Numbered from the stretch's first letter, positions 4,873-10,639 are shown. The stretch: 11,257 nucleotides of DNA from JACPKO01 sp964406775 (GCA_964406775.1 CAYOSW010000037.1:1-11257), one strand, 5' to 3'. The notes: generated by a model from the letters alone, not told the origin. A program made the numbers and translations.

Positions 4873-5961
4873 TTGGCAAAAAGAACAAAACAAGTATCTC
4901 TCGATGATAAAAAACTTATCAAGCTCGGTAAAGAGCGCGGATTCGTAACTCAGGAAGAAATTCTTCAGGTATTCCCCAAACCCGAAGAGGTTCTGGAGGA
5001 ACTCGATAACTTCTATTTAAAACTTATTGAGGCAAACATTGACGTATTTGAAACAACTGCCGAAGATCCGGACGAGGGACGTTCAGTCTCCGATCTGGAG
5101 AGGGAACTGGAGGTTCTGGCGGCGCTTGATGAAGGATCTGTTACCGATCCTGTGCGCCAATACTTAAGGGATATCGGAAAAGTTCCGCTGTTAACTGCCG
5201 CTCAGGAAATTGAACTCGCCAAGCAGGTTGAGGAAGGTAAAATGCCCGCCAAACACAAATTGATCTCCGCTAACTTGAGACTGGTTGTTTCCATTGCTAA
5301 AAAATATGTCGGACGGGGAATGAGTCTTTTGGACTTGATCGAAGAGGGGAATATCGGACTGATGCGTGCGGTAGAAAAATACGACTGGAGACGCGGTTAT
5401 AAATTCTCAACTTACGCCACCTGGTGGATCCGTCAGGCGATAACCCGGGCAATAGCCGATCAGGCCAGAACCATCCGTATCCCGGTCCATATGGTTGAAA
5501 CAATTAACCGTTTTAACAGGACCCAGAGAAGAATGATGCAGGAATTGGGACGCGAACCTACCCCTGAGGAAGTTGCTGAAGCTTTGGGGATTGAGCCGAG
5601 CAAGGCCCGCGAAATCGTCAAAGTTTCCCAGGAACCGACCTCGCTCGCCACGCCTGTTGGAGACGAAGATGATTCCCAGTTAGGAGACTTTATTGAAGCT
5701 CCCGGTTTGAAGCCCGACGAACAAGCTACCCGTGAATTATTAAAAGATCACCTTGATGAAGTTTTGGATACATTATCACCGAGAGAGAAGAGAGTTCTTC
5801 AGTTAAGATTCGGCTTGGAAGACGGAAAGCAAAGAACTTTGGAGGAAGTCGGACGCGAGTTTGGCGTCACCCGCGAGCGTATCCGTCAGATTGAAGCAAA
5901 AGCTGTCAGAAAATTAAAACACCCGACAAGAGCAAAGAAACTCAGAGACTATCTAGAATAA
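4873..5961 (+). CDS. rpoD: Primary RNA polymerase sigma factor RpoD (sigma70/SigA), 362 aa
   Basis: This is the housekeeping sigma factor, which directs RNA polymerase to -35/-10 promoters. An N-terminal region 1.1-like segment covers residues 1 to about 60. Region 1.2 starts at DPVRQYLRDIGKVPLLT. Region 2 contains the GNIGLMRAVEKYDWRRGYKFSTYATWWIRQAI block used for core binding and -10 melting, and region 3 follows. Region 4 ends with an HTH (LEEVGREFGVTRERIRQIEAKA) for -35 contact. The acidic non-conserved insert of proteobacterial sigma70 is absent, as in SigA-type factors. The start is TTG at 4873, supported by AGGAAAGGAA about 10 nt upstream; no ATG fits the conserved N-terminus. It is the only long gene here with a clear Shine-Dalgarno and a long leader, which suggests translational control. 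The last 9 bp overlap a minus-strand ORF. Confidence 0.97.
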   Translation: MAKRTKQVSLDDKKLIKLGKERGFVTQEEILQVFPKPEEVLEELDNFYLKLIEANIDVFETTAEDPDEGRSVSDLERELEVLAALDEGSVTDPVRQYLRDIGKVPLLTAAQEIELAKQVEEGKMPAKHKLISANLRLVVSIAKKYVGRGMSLLDLIEEGNIGLMRAVEKYDWRRGYKFSTYATWWIRQAITRAIADQARTIRIPVHMVETINRFNRTQRRMMQELGREPTPEEVAEALGIEPSKAREIVKVSQEPTSLATPVGDEDDSQLGDFIEAPGLKPDEQATRELLKDHLDEVLDTLSPREKRVLQLRFGLEDGKQRTLEEVGREFGVTRERIRQIEAKAVRKLKHPTRAKKLRDYLE

Positions 5962-6087
5962 ATTCTTTTCTACGTATACCCGGCACATTGTGCATCCTGA
6001 TTCCGAATGAAAAACGGCCATCCTCAACATATGAATCCCGGCCGGGTGAATTGCGAATTCGACCATCCGTTTAAACTTTTTATGCAT
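5953..6087 (-). CDS. Hypothetical 44-aa basic protein, convergent with rpoD
   Basis: I do not recognise this protein. It is lysine-, histidine- and methionine-rich at the N-terminus (MHKKFKRMVEF), with HPAGIHMLRM in the middle and a CTMC pair (C32, C35) near the end that could bind metal if the protein dimerises. The start chosen is the ATG at 6087, with GGAG 10 nt upstream. The same frame stays open to a GTG at 6330 (125 aa), but that extension is low-complexity and lacks an obvious ribosome-binding site. The stop overlaps the last 9 bp of rpoD on the other strand. A perfect CCCGGCCGGG palindrome lies inside it. It could be a real small gene or a chance ORF. Confidence 0.35.
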   Translation of the reverse strand: MHKKFKRMVEFAIHPAGIHMLRMAVFHSESGCTMCRVYVEKNLF

Positions 6088-6380
6088 AATAAAAAAGCTC
6101 CGGATACGGTTCCACTTAAAAGGTTTTTTTCTTTTCAAAGGTTTTTGGGAAAATAGGATTGATCCTTTGGTATTTTGGTTATTTGTTTGGTCTGTTTTCC
6201 GGTCAAGTACTTTTTCGTTAAAGCCGCTGAACTCAAAACGCGATGTTTCTAAATATTCTTTATTCATAAGAGCCTGGGGGATTCCGGAAAAAAACTTTAC
6301 CGAAATCGTCAAAAAAAAGGCTTTCCTCACTCTAATACATAAATCATTATGCAGTCAAGTTGACACGCGTTAAGTAAGAC
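6088..6380. other. About 290 bp without a convincing gene
   Basis: This AT-rich tract has poly-T runs near 6123-6136 and a GGATTGATCC palindrome at 6157-6166. It carries overlapping open frames on both strands whose translations look non-protein-like. A GTCAA-g-TTGAC inverted repeat sits at 6354-6364, overlapping a TTGACA (6360-6365) that has no good -10 at normal spacing. I see no clean terminator for rpoD here. It may be decayed coding sequence or an untranslated regulatory region. Confidence 0.4.
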
Positions 6381-6409
6381 TTTACCTGATAGAAAAGAGA
6401 TGCTAAAAT
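6381..6409 (+). promoter_or_regulatory. Promoter of tRNA-Asn
   Basis: TTTACC (6381-6386), a 17-nt spacer and TAAAAT (6404-6409), with TGC forming an extended -10, lie upstream of the tRNA. This would give about 50 nt of 5' leader. A second match, TTGTCG-N17-TAATAT (6439-6467), would start inside the tRNA and is less likely to be used. Confidence 0.5.
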
Positions 6410-6467
6410 TCCGCCTACAGCTAATATGCTTATTTAGTTTGTCGGAAGCTGTTTAACAATTTAATAT

Positions 6468-6539
6468 TCCCCTGTAGCTCAACGGTAGAGCAGTTCGCTG
6501 TTAACGAAAAGGTTCCTAGTTCGAATCTAGGCGGGGGAG
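6468..6539 (+). tRNA. tRNA-Asn (anticodon GTT)
   Basis: The acceptor TCCCCTG (6468-6474) pairs with CGGGGGA (6532-6538), the D stem GCTC with GAGC, and the T stem CCTAG (6515-6519) with CTAGG (6527-6531). The loop CTGTTAA gives anticodon GTT, reading AAC and AAU. The first anticodon-stem pair is a G-A mismatch, while the rest are paired. The discriminator is G6539 with no CCA. The last two T-loop bases plus the next 11 nt (6525-6537) recur at 6643-6655. Confidence 0.95.
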
Positions 6540-6655
6540 CAGCAAAAAAGCGGGGTTTATGCCCGCATTTTTTTTGCTTCCTCAAGCTGGATTTGCAACG
6601 CAACTTGTTGCAGTTCGGGACTTGCTTGGCAAGTCCTGCTTCATCTAGGCGGGGG
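6525..6655 (+). repeat. tRNA-Asn 3'-end direct repeat flanking a terminator and palindromes
   Basis: Thirteen bases of tRNA-Asn (6525-6537) recur exactly at 6643-6655, 118 bp downstream. As at tRNA-Ser, the repeat begins at the last two T-loop bases and covers the 3' T-stem strand and most of the acceptor strand. The intervening DNA holds the terminator, a GCAAC-TT-GTTGC inverted repeat (6600-6611) and GGACTTGC-TTG-GCAAGTCC (6618-6636). A CAGTTCG at 6611-6617 precedes the last hairpin, resembling the 5' side of a T-loop. There is no ORF. The copy is shorter than that at tRNA-Ser and may be older. Confidence 0.75.
6541..6578 (+). terminator. Intrinsic terminator after tRNA-Asn
   Basis: AGCAAAAAA, a GCGGG/CCCGC stem and ATTTTTTTTGCT form a strong A-tract/GC-stem/T-tract hairpin directly after the tRNA. 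It is near-symmetric, so it could work in both directions. Confidence 0.9.
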
Positions 6656-6678
6656 CAAGAAAAATCTCCCGTTTTTTT
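6650..6678 (+). terminator. Second terminator, built partly from the tRNA-Asn 3' copy
   Basis: CGGGGG (6650-6655) pairs with CTCCCG (6666-6671; one G-U) across a 10-nt loop, followed by seven Ts (6672-6678). The left arm is the copied acceptor strand of tRNA-Asn. It may be the tRNA's original terminator region, displaced by the insert. Confidence 0.65.
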
Positions 6679-6708
6679 GGTGGGTATTCAGAATGTATGC
6701 TTATGTTG

Positions 6709-6717
6709 TGTTAGAAT
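6709..6717 (+). promoter_or_regulatory. Possible extended -10 upstream of the VOC gene
   Basis: TGT-TAGAAT (6709-6717) is an extended -10 without a clear -35, about 45 nt before the gene. A weaker TATCTT at 6750-6755, 6 nt before the ATG, would fit the leaderless pattern seen elsewhere. Confidence 0.35.
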
Positions 6718-6761
6718 AAATAAAATGAAGAATTGTGAACATTTCTTCTTATCTTACTAAA

Positions 6762-7265
6762 ATGAGTAAACTAATAACTTGTATCTGGTTTGCTAATAAT
6801 GACGGGGAAGAGGCGGCAAGCTACTATATAGATACTTTCAGCTCAGCTCCAGGGGATCATAGTGCAAAAATGGGGGATATCACAAAAGCACCTAAGGCAT
6901 CAGAAGAAGTTTCTGGTAGACCTGAAGGATCCGTTCTGACAGCTGAATGCGAACTTGATGGAACTAGCTTTATGTTCCTTAATGGTGGTCCTATGGACCA
7001 ATTCAAGCTTAATGGAGGAACATCTTTTATTGTTGAGTGCGAGACACAAGAAGAAATTGATTTTTTCTGGGAAAAGCTTTCAGCAGTTCCTGAGGCTGAA
7101 CAATGCGGATGGTGCACAGATAAATTCGGAGTTACGTGGCAGGTCGTTCCAAGGATTTTGGATGAAATGATGAGACAGAGCCCTGAAAAAGCTGAAGCGG
7201 TGACTGCTGCTTTTATGCCAATGAAAAAAATTGACCTGGAAACAATTAAAAAAGCCGGCGAATAG
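6762..7265 (+). CDS. PhnB-like VOC-superfamily protein (3-dmu-9_3-mt fold), 167 aa
   Basis: The layout is that of the PhnB/'3-demethylubiquinone-9 3-methyltransferase' Pfam group within the vicinal-oxygen-chelate superfamily. Diagnostic stretches are CIWFANNDGEEAASYYIDTF near the start, FMFLNGGP, the CETQEEIDFFWEKLS helix, QCGWCTDKFGVTWQVVP, and a C-terminal MKKIDLETIKKA. Despite the methyltransferase name, these are small VOC proteins with mostly unknown substrates. No methyltransferase motif is present. The ATG at 6762 matches the family start; an upstream in-frame GTG at 6735 adds nine unrelated residues. No Shine-Dalgarno is visible. It is isolated, with tRNA-Asn upstream and a separately promoted module downstream. 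The close match to proteins common in many phyla fits lateral acquisition. Confidence 0.9.
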   Translation: MSKLITCIWFANNDGEEAASYYIDTFSSAPGDHSAKMGDITKAPKASEEVSGRPEGSVLTAECELDGTSFMFLNGGPMDQFKLNGGTSFIVECETQEEIDFFWEKLSAVPEAEQCGWCTDKFGVTWQVVPRILDEMMRQSPEKAEAVTAAFMPMKKIDLETIKKAGE

Positions 7266-7363
7266 TCCTAACTTTATAGAGAATTACATACAAGGTGCTT
7301 GCAGATTCCAACAGGCAGAGCACGGTATCTTTAACCCTTAACTTCTAATAGGAGACAACAGTA

Positions 7364-7402
7364 ATGCTTAACGATAATAATTTATTGACAAACGATAAAT
7401 AA
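7364..7402 (+). CDS. Possible 12-aa leader-type ORF
   Basis: AGGAG (7350-7354) sits 9 nt before an ATG that opens a 12-codon frame (MLNDNNLLTNDK) ending in TAA. The frame covers the -35 box of the next promoter, so transcription through it would have to come from further upstream, where no good promoter is seen. It may be a leader peptide, a remnant or chance. Confidence 0.2.
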   Translation: MLNDNNLLTNDK

Positions 7403-7413
7403 TGACATATGAT
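7385..7413 (+). promoter_or_regulatory. Strong sigma70 promoter of the DUF2975-HTH module
   Basis: TTGACA (7385-7390), a 17-nt spacer and TATGAT (7408-7413) form a near-consensus promoter. The ATG follows 10 nt after the -10, so the expected start site is only about 3-4 nt before the codon. Confidence 0.85.
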
Positions 7414-7423
7414 ATAAGGACCT

Positions 7424-7900
7424 ATGAAAAAAGGTTCAACCTTATTCCTGAAATGTGTCATTTTACTTATTGCGGTTGGTGCCCTTGCGTGGCTGATTTG
7501 GTTTCCTCAGCTCGAAGGGAGAGCAACTGACTTAGATCTGATCAGTATCTATACAGATCCGCTTATCATCTACGGCTTTATAGCTTCAGTCCCATTTTTC
7601 ATCGGTCTGTATCAAGCATTCAAACTATTAAGCCTGATTGATGCCAATAAAGCTTTTTCTCAAGGTGCTGTTAATACATTGAGGAGAATGAAATTTGCTT
7701 CACTTTCTCTCATTGGCTTTATAGTGCTGGCAGTATTTTATATCCGTTTTTTCGCGCGGGGTGATGATCCGGCCGGTCCGACAATGCTTGGTATTTCTGC
7801 GGTACTCGCATTCAGTGTGATTGCGACTGCTGCCGCTGTTTTTCAAAGACTTCTGCAAAATGCAGTGGATATAAAATCGGAAAATGATTTAACCGTATGA
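7424..7900 (+). CDS. DUF2975-family membrane protein, 158 aa
   Basis: This is an integral membrane protein with four predicted helices near residues 7-27, 46-69, 91-110 and 119-141. The family signature is clear: an IDANKAFS segment at residues 72-79 and the C-terminal LLQNAVDIKSENDLTV. DUF2975 proteins are typically encoded next to a small YozG-type HTH regulator, exactly as here with a 9-nt gap. The biochemical role of the family is not established; membrane stress or signal relay to the HTH partner is a guess. It starts at an ATG only 10 nt behind a near-consensus promoter. An AAGGA lies 3 nt before the ATG, too close for an ordinary Shine-Dalgarno, so a leaderless or near-leaderless message is likely. 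Confidence 0.9.
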   Translation: MKKGSTLFLKCVILLIAVGALAWLIWFPQLEGRATDLDLISIYTDPLIIYGFIASVPFFIGLYQAFKLLSLIDANKAFSQGAVNTLRRMKFASLSLIGFIVLAVFYIRFFARGDDPAGPTMLGISAVLAFSVIATAAAVFQRLLQNAVDIKSENDLTV

Positions 7901-7909
7901 GACACAACT

Positions 7910-8113
7910 ATGGCAATTATAATAAACATTGATGTTATGCTGGCAAAAAGAAAAATGAGTGTTACAGAGCTTACTGAAAAGGTGGGTATCACTATGGCCA
8001 ATCTTTCCATACTGAAAAACGGCAAAGCAAAAGCTATCCGTTTCTCAACTTTAGAGGCGATTTGTGAAGCATTGGACTGTCAGCCAGGTGATATTTTGGA
8101 ATACCGTAAGTAA
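7910..8113 (+). CDS. YozG-type XRE-family HTH regulator, 67 aa
   Basis: This small Cro/C1-type DNA-binding protein consists of one HTH domain. The helices include VTELTEKVGITMANLSILKNGKAKAIRF and the STLEAICEALDCQPGDILEY ending typical of the group. Length (67 aa) and sequence match stand-alone YozG-like regulators that accompany DUF2975 proteins. It begins 9 nt after the DUF2975 stop with only a weak GAG upstream, and presumably shares its transcript. Autoregulation of the strong promoter at 7385-7413 is plausible, but I see no convincing operator there. Confidence 0.92.
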   Translation: MAIIINIDVMLAKRKMSVTELTEKVGITMANLSILKNGKAKAIRFSTLEAICEALDCQPGDILEYRK

Positions 8114-8141
8114 CAGGCTGATGAAATAAGAACAATAAACT

Positions 8142-8447
8142 ATGTCAAAGAACCCTATTATTAATGCCCTAAGCGCTGCAGGCTACATCGGTCTTGTCGT
8201 GGGAGTGATCAATCTAATATCCATAACGCATAAGGACAAACCGGATACCGCTTTTGCGCCGGTTGTATTTTTATCATTGCTGACTCTCTCGGTTACGGTT
8301 ATGGCCTTTTTATTTTTTTACCAACCTTTACAGTTTTTTATTGAGGGGAAGAAAAAAGAGGCGGTAAATCTATTTGTCCGTACTGTCGGTGTTTTTGCAA
8401 TTTTCACAGTAGTAATTTTGATTCTGCTTTTCTCTGAAGTCATCTAG
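8142..8447 (+). CDS. Small three-helix membrane protein, 101 aa
   Basis: I do not recognise the family. Three hydrophobic helices are expected near residues 10-29, 38-60 and 79-98, with a basic cytoplasmic-type loop (EGKKKEA) between the second and third. It starts 28 nt after the HTH gene on the same strand, without a Shine-Dalgarno or clear promoter, so it is probably the third gene of that transcript. It could be a partner of the DUF2975 protein or a diverged relative of its two-helix half; both are guesses. Confidence 0.75.
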   Translation: MSKNPIINALSAAGYIGLVVGVINLISITHKDKPDTAFAPVVFLSLLTLSVTVMAFLFFYQPLQFFIEGKKKEAVNLFVRTVGVFAIFTVVILILLFSEVI

Positions 8448-8516
8448 TGGTTTTTAGAAAAACAGGTTCAAAATTCACAGCAAACAATACGACACCTGCA
8501 ACCTTTTTTAAGGTAC

Positions 8517-8544
8517 TTGTAAGAATTGACCCAAATGCTATTAT
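8517..8544 (+). promoter_or_regulatory. Promoter of the PAS-domain gene
   Basis: TTGTAA (8517-8522), a 16-nt spacer and TATTAT (8539-8544), with an extended TGC, precede the ATG at 8554 by 9 nt. This would give a near-leaderless transcript. Confidence 0.6.
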
Positions 8545-8553
8545 AAAAAATAT

Positions 8554-8940
8554 ATGGATCAACACGAACATCATTCAGAAGTAGTGAACGGTTTCTTAAA
8601 AGAGCAGAAACAAATTTTTGAATCCTCAGCCCAGGCGATATACGTTTTTCTTGATGATGATTGCAGAGTTTGTAACGATAAATTTGCGGCATTGCTTGGA
8701 TATGAGTCGCCTGAGGAATGGTTTAAAGTTGATGTGAAGGGAGCTTTTCCGGACGCTTTTGTAGCTGATAAGAGCCAGGAAGTATTGGTGACAGCTTATC
8801 AAAATGCGATGGAGGAGAAGGTAGGTTCGACAATCAATGTAACCTGGAAGAAAAAATCAGGTGAGACTGTTGATACGACTGTTATTCTGGTCCCGATTGT
8901 TTACCAAGGGCACGTATTAGCACTCCACTATATAACTTAG
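8554..8940 (+). CDS. Single PAS-domain protein, 128 aa
   Basis: Almost the whole protein is one PAS domain. A short N-terminal helix (VVNGFLKEQKQIFESSAQAIYVF) leads into DDCRVCNDKFAALLGYESPEEW, the typical PAS core. A C-terminal beta-sheet with WKKKSGETVDTTVILVPI follows. No kinase, cyclase, HTH or membrane segment is attached, so any output must come from a partner. PAS domains sense small ligands, redox or light through a bound cofactor. The Cys pair C37/C40 is worth noting, but no cofactor-binding signature is diagnostic. The histidine-rich start (MDQHEHH) is unusual. Its own promoter and absence of neighbours within 100 bp on either side suggest independent expression. Confidence 0.85.
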   Translation: MDQHEHHSEVVNGFLKEQKQIFESSAQAIYVFLDDDCRVCNDKFAALLGYESPEEWFKVDVKGAFPDAFVADKSQEVLVTAYQNAMEEKVGSTINVTWKKKSGETVDTTVILVPIVYQGHVLALHYIT

Positions 8941-8962
8941 GATAAAGGAGATTTCTTCAAGA

Positions 8963-8989
8963 CCTCATAACCGATATCGGTTTATGGGG
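8963..8989. promoter_or_regulatory. Perfect AACCGATATCGGTT palindrome in the intergenic region
   Basis: A 14-bp perfect palindrome (8969-8982) with flanking partial complementarity (CCTCAT with ATGGGG) lies 23 nt after the PAS stop and about 45 nt before the next promoter. It has no T-tract, so an operator or RNA hairpin is more likely than a terminator. Confidence 0.45.
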
Positions 8990-9026
8990 GATAATCTTTG
9001 ACTGTAATTCTTAAATGTTTCAAATA

Positions 9027-9054
9027 TTGACGTATCTATCATTGCGGTTATAAT
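9027..9054 (+). promoter_or_regulatory. Near-consensus promoter with start site at the ATG
   Basis: TTGACG (9027-9032), a 16-nt spacer and a perfect TATAAT (9049-9054) are followed by 6 nt and the ATG at 9061. The expected +1 is the A of the start codon, that is, a leaderless mRNA. Confidence 0.85.
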
Positions 9055-9060
9055 AGCGCC

Positions 9061-10107
9061 ATGGGTGTTACTGGGGTTGAACATTCAGGTAAGGCGTCTG
9101 TTCTTCATCTTGTTGATGTCGCGCCTTTTGGACAACCTGACCGGCCAAGAACACTTACAGTTCCGCATTATCCTCATTACCTGAAAACAGTTCCTCTTTT
9201 TCCCGAAGCGGGATTAACTAGATCGGTGAATGGAATTAAAGTTCACGATACAACTGAAGAAGTTGCCGTTCCCAGAGTCGGTACATTGGCATTTGTCCGC
9301 AGACAGTTTGATTTTGACTGGGGTTCAGCCGGTTATAATGCAAATAATCACAACACCGAAGGTCCCTATCTTCCGCAAACCCTCTCGGAAAGACTCAGGG
9401 GGTCTTCTGTACCGGCACCCGTAGTTGATGTAAACGATTCTCCGGGCTTATCGCAACTGGCAGGGAGGACTGTTGATGGGGATCCGAACACCGTGATCGG
9501 ATTTATCAGGACACAGCCTTCCGACAGGGCATTTCTTTCTGAGCAAGCACAGGTCCAGGGTATCGAACAATTCTCAGCTCTTCTCGGATTGAATGTTGCA
9601 GGAATTTTAGCGGAACGGTCAGAATCGCCCGGAGATGCAAGATGGTTTGATCGCGATTCAACCCGCAAATTAAAGGACCTGTTAAAACAGGCGACCAATG
9701 CCCGATTAATGGTATACAGATTGGACAGACTAGCCCCTGAAGAATTTGTAAATTTAAGAGCGATTGCTGATTTATCCGGTTCCGATAGATCTGACCAGAC
9801 CGGATTGCCGAAATTATTGAGCGTAACCGAGATAATTGAAGCCGCTGATGATTCCTCCGATATCGTAATCAGGAGCGATCCCTCCGTAAGCGAAAGAGAA
9901 AGAACAGTTAACATAAACAGATTACAGGACCTCTTTAGAAATCGTGTGGTCACTGACTTAGCTAATTGTTTGGAATGCCCGTCAACAGCACAAGGTCACG
10001 ATATAATTTCAGGGGACGGGTCGACTACTTATTACAGAACAATGCATATCTGCAACGGGTGCCACAACTATTCAATCGGACGGGAACAGTGGACGACTGA
10101 TTATTAG
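9061..10107 (+). CDS. Protein with a degenerate serine-recombinase-like domain and C-terminal zinc ribbon, 348 aa
   Basis: There is no overall family I recognise. Residues about 145-238 read like the resolvase/invertase catalytic domain: IGFIR at 146-150, a SEQAQVQGIEQFSALLG helix, TRKLKDLLKQA at 201-211, and MVYRLDRL at 217-224. Against gamma-delta resolvase, R150, D222 and R223 match R8, D67 and R68. The catalytic serine position is Q152 and the R71 position is P226, so the enzyme should be inactive. The C-terminus has a zinc-ribbon cysteine set: C303, C306, C331, C334. Residues 1-140 are unassigned. Recombinases normally start with the catalytic domain, so the 140-residue extension is odd. 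It has a near-consensus leaderless promoter. Domestication as a DNA-binding regulator is one possibility. The recombinase reading is by eye and moderate in confidence; the coding call is strong. Confidence 0.8.
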   Translation: MGVTGVEHSGKASVLHLVDVAPFGQPDRPRTLTVPHYPHYLKTVPLFPEAGLTRSVNGIKVHDTTEEVAVPRVGTLAFVRRQFDFDWGSAGYNANNHNTEGPYLPQTLSERLRGSSVPAPVVDVNDSPGLSQLAGRTVDGDPNTVIGFIRTQPSDRAFLSEQAQVQGIEQFSALLGLNVAGILAERSESPGDARWFDRDSTRKLKDLLKQATNARLMVYRLDRLAPEEFVNLRAIADLSGSDRSDQTGLPKLLSVTEIIEAADDSSDIVIRSDPSVSERERTVNINRLQDLFRNRVVTDLANCLECPSTAQGHDIISGDGSTTYYRTMHICNGCHNYSIGREQWTTDY

Positions 10108-10130
10108 ATTTAGTTTTACGGATTCAGGAA

Positions 10131-10631
10131 TTACTCTGTGATTTCAGAAGGTGCTGACTTAGATTTTCTCGGTGATTTGGCTTTTTTCTCAACTACCGGT
10201 GCGGACTCTTCAGTCTGAGCTGCCGGTTTTGGTGTCAAAAGTGTGATGATCCGGTCGAGCTTAGAGCTGAGTTCAGCAAACTGAGCGTTGTTATTTTGCT
10301 GCGGGCGGTCATTTTGTTGAGGTCTGTCAAAGTTCTGTGGTCTGTCGTAGCTTCGGTTCTCATTAAAACTTGGTCTTCTGTCTTCAAAATTTGATCTTCT
10401 TGGTGCGGAGTAGTCCCTGTCATTAGATCGTCTTTGTTCTCCGCCGTTTTTCTCAAAGCAGTCACTGCAAAAAACGGGTTTACTTCCGTTGGGTTTAAAA
10501 GGCACTTCGCATTCGTTTCCGCAATTACTGCAGGTTGTACGGAACATCTCGCGGTCACGGGAGCTTCTGTTGAAACTGCGTCCGCCGCCCGGTCTGCTGT
10601 CTCTATTAAAACTTCGGTTGAAATTACCCAT
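10131..10631 (-). CDS. Disordered zinc-ribbon protein (CxxC...CxxC), 166 aa
   Basis: A short zinc ribbon (C34, C37, C41, C55, C58) with the signature CEVPFKPNGSKPVFCSDCF is embedded between low-complexity regions. The N-terminus is rich in Arg, Ser, Asn, Gly and Phe (RSFNR repeats). Residues 65-115 are Arg/Asn/Gln-rich with DRPQQN repeats. A short helix (FAELSSKLDRIITLLT, about 118-133) follows, with a Lys/Ser/Pro tail. This ribbon type is frequent in CPR bacteria and Chloroflexi, in my recollection. The Arg/Gly-type flanks suggest nucleic-acid binding, but function is unknown. TATAAT on the minus strand (10645-10640) lies 8 nt before the ATG, again near-leaderless. It is transcribed divergently from the asparaginase-type gene and converges on the recombinase-like gene, with 23 bp between the stops. 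Confidence 0.85.
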   Translation of the reverse strand: MGNFNRSFNRDSRPGGGRSFNRSSRDREMFRTTCSNCGNECEVPFKPNGSKPVFCSDCFEKNGGEQRRSNDRDYSAPRRSNFEDRRPSFNENRSYDRPQNFDRPQQNDRPQQNNNAQFAELSSKLDRIITLLTPKPAAQTEESAPVVEKKAKSPRKSKSAPSEITE

Positions 10632-10639
10632 AGTGGAGA

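Noticed and set aside
6088..6330. N-terminal extension of the 44-aa minus-strand ORF to 125 aa
   Set aside because: The extension is low-complexity and begins at a GTG without an SD. The inner ATG at 6087 has GGAG upstream.
6167..6373. 68-codon plus-strand frame after rpoD
   Set aside because: Hydrophobic then basic low-complexity translation, no ribosome-binding site, no recognisable motif, and overlap with an equally poor minus-strand frame.
6439..6467. TTGTCG-N17-TAATAT as the tRNA-Asn promoter
   Set aside because: The start site would fall inside the tRNA, so the upstream TTTACC-N17-TAAAAT is preferred.
9366..9953. 195-codon minus-strand open frame
   Set aside because: It lies antisense within the 348-aa gene, which has a near-consensus promoter and a plausible protein. 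The antisense translation shows no domain or start signal.
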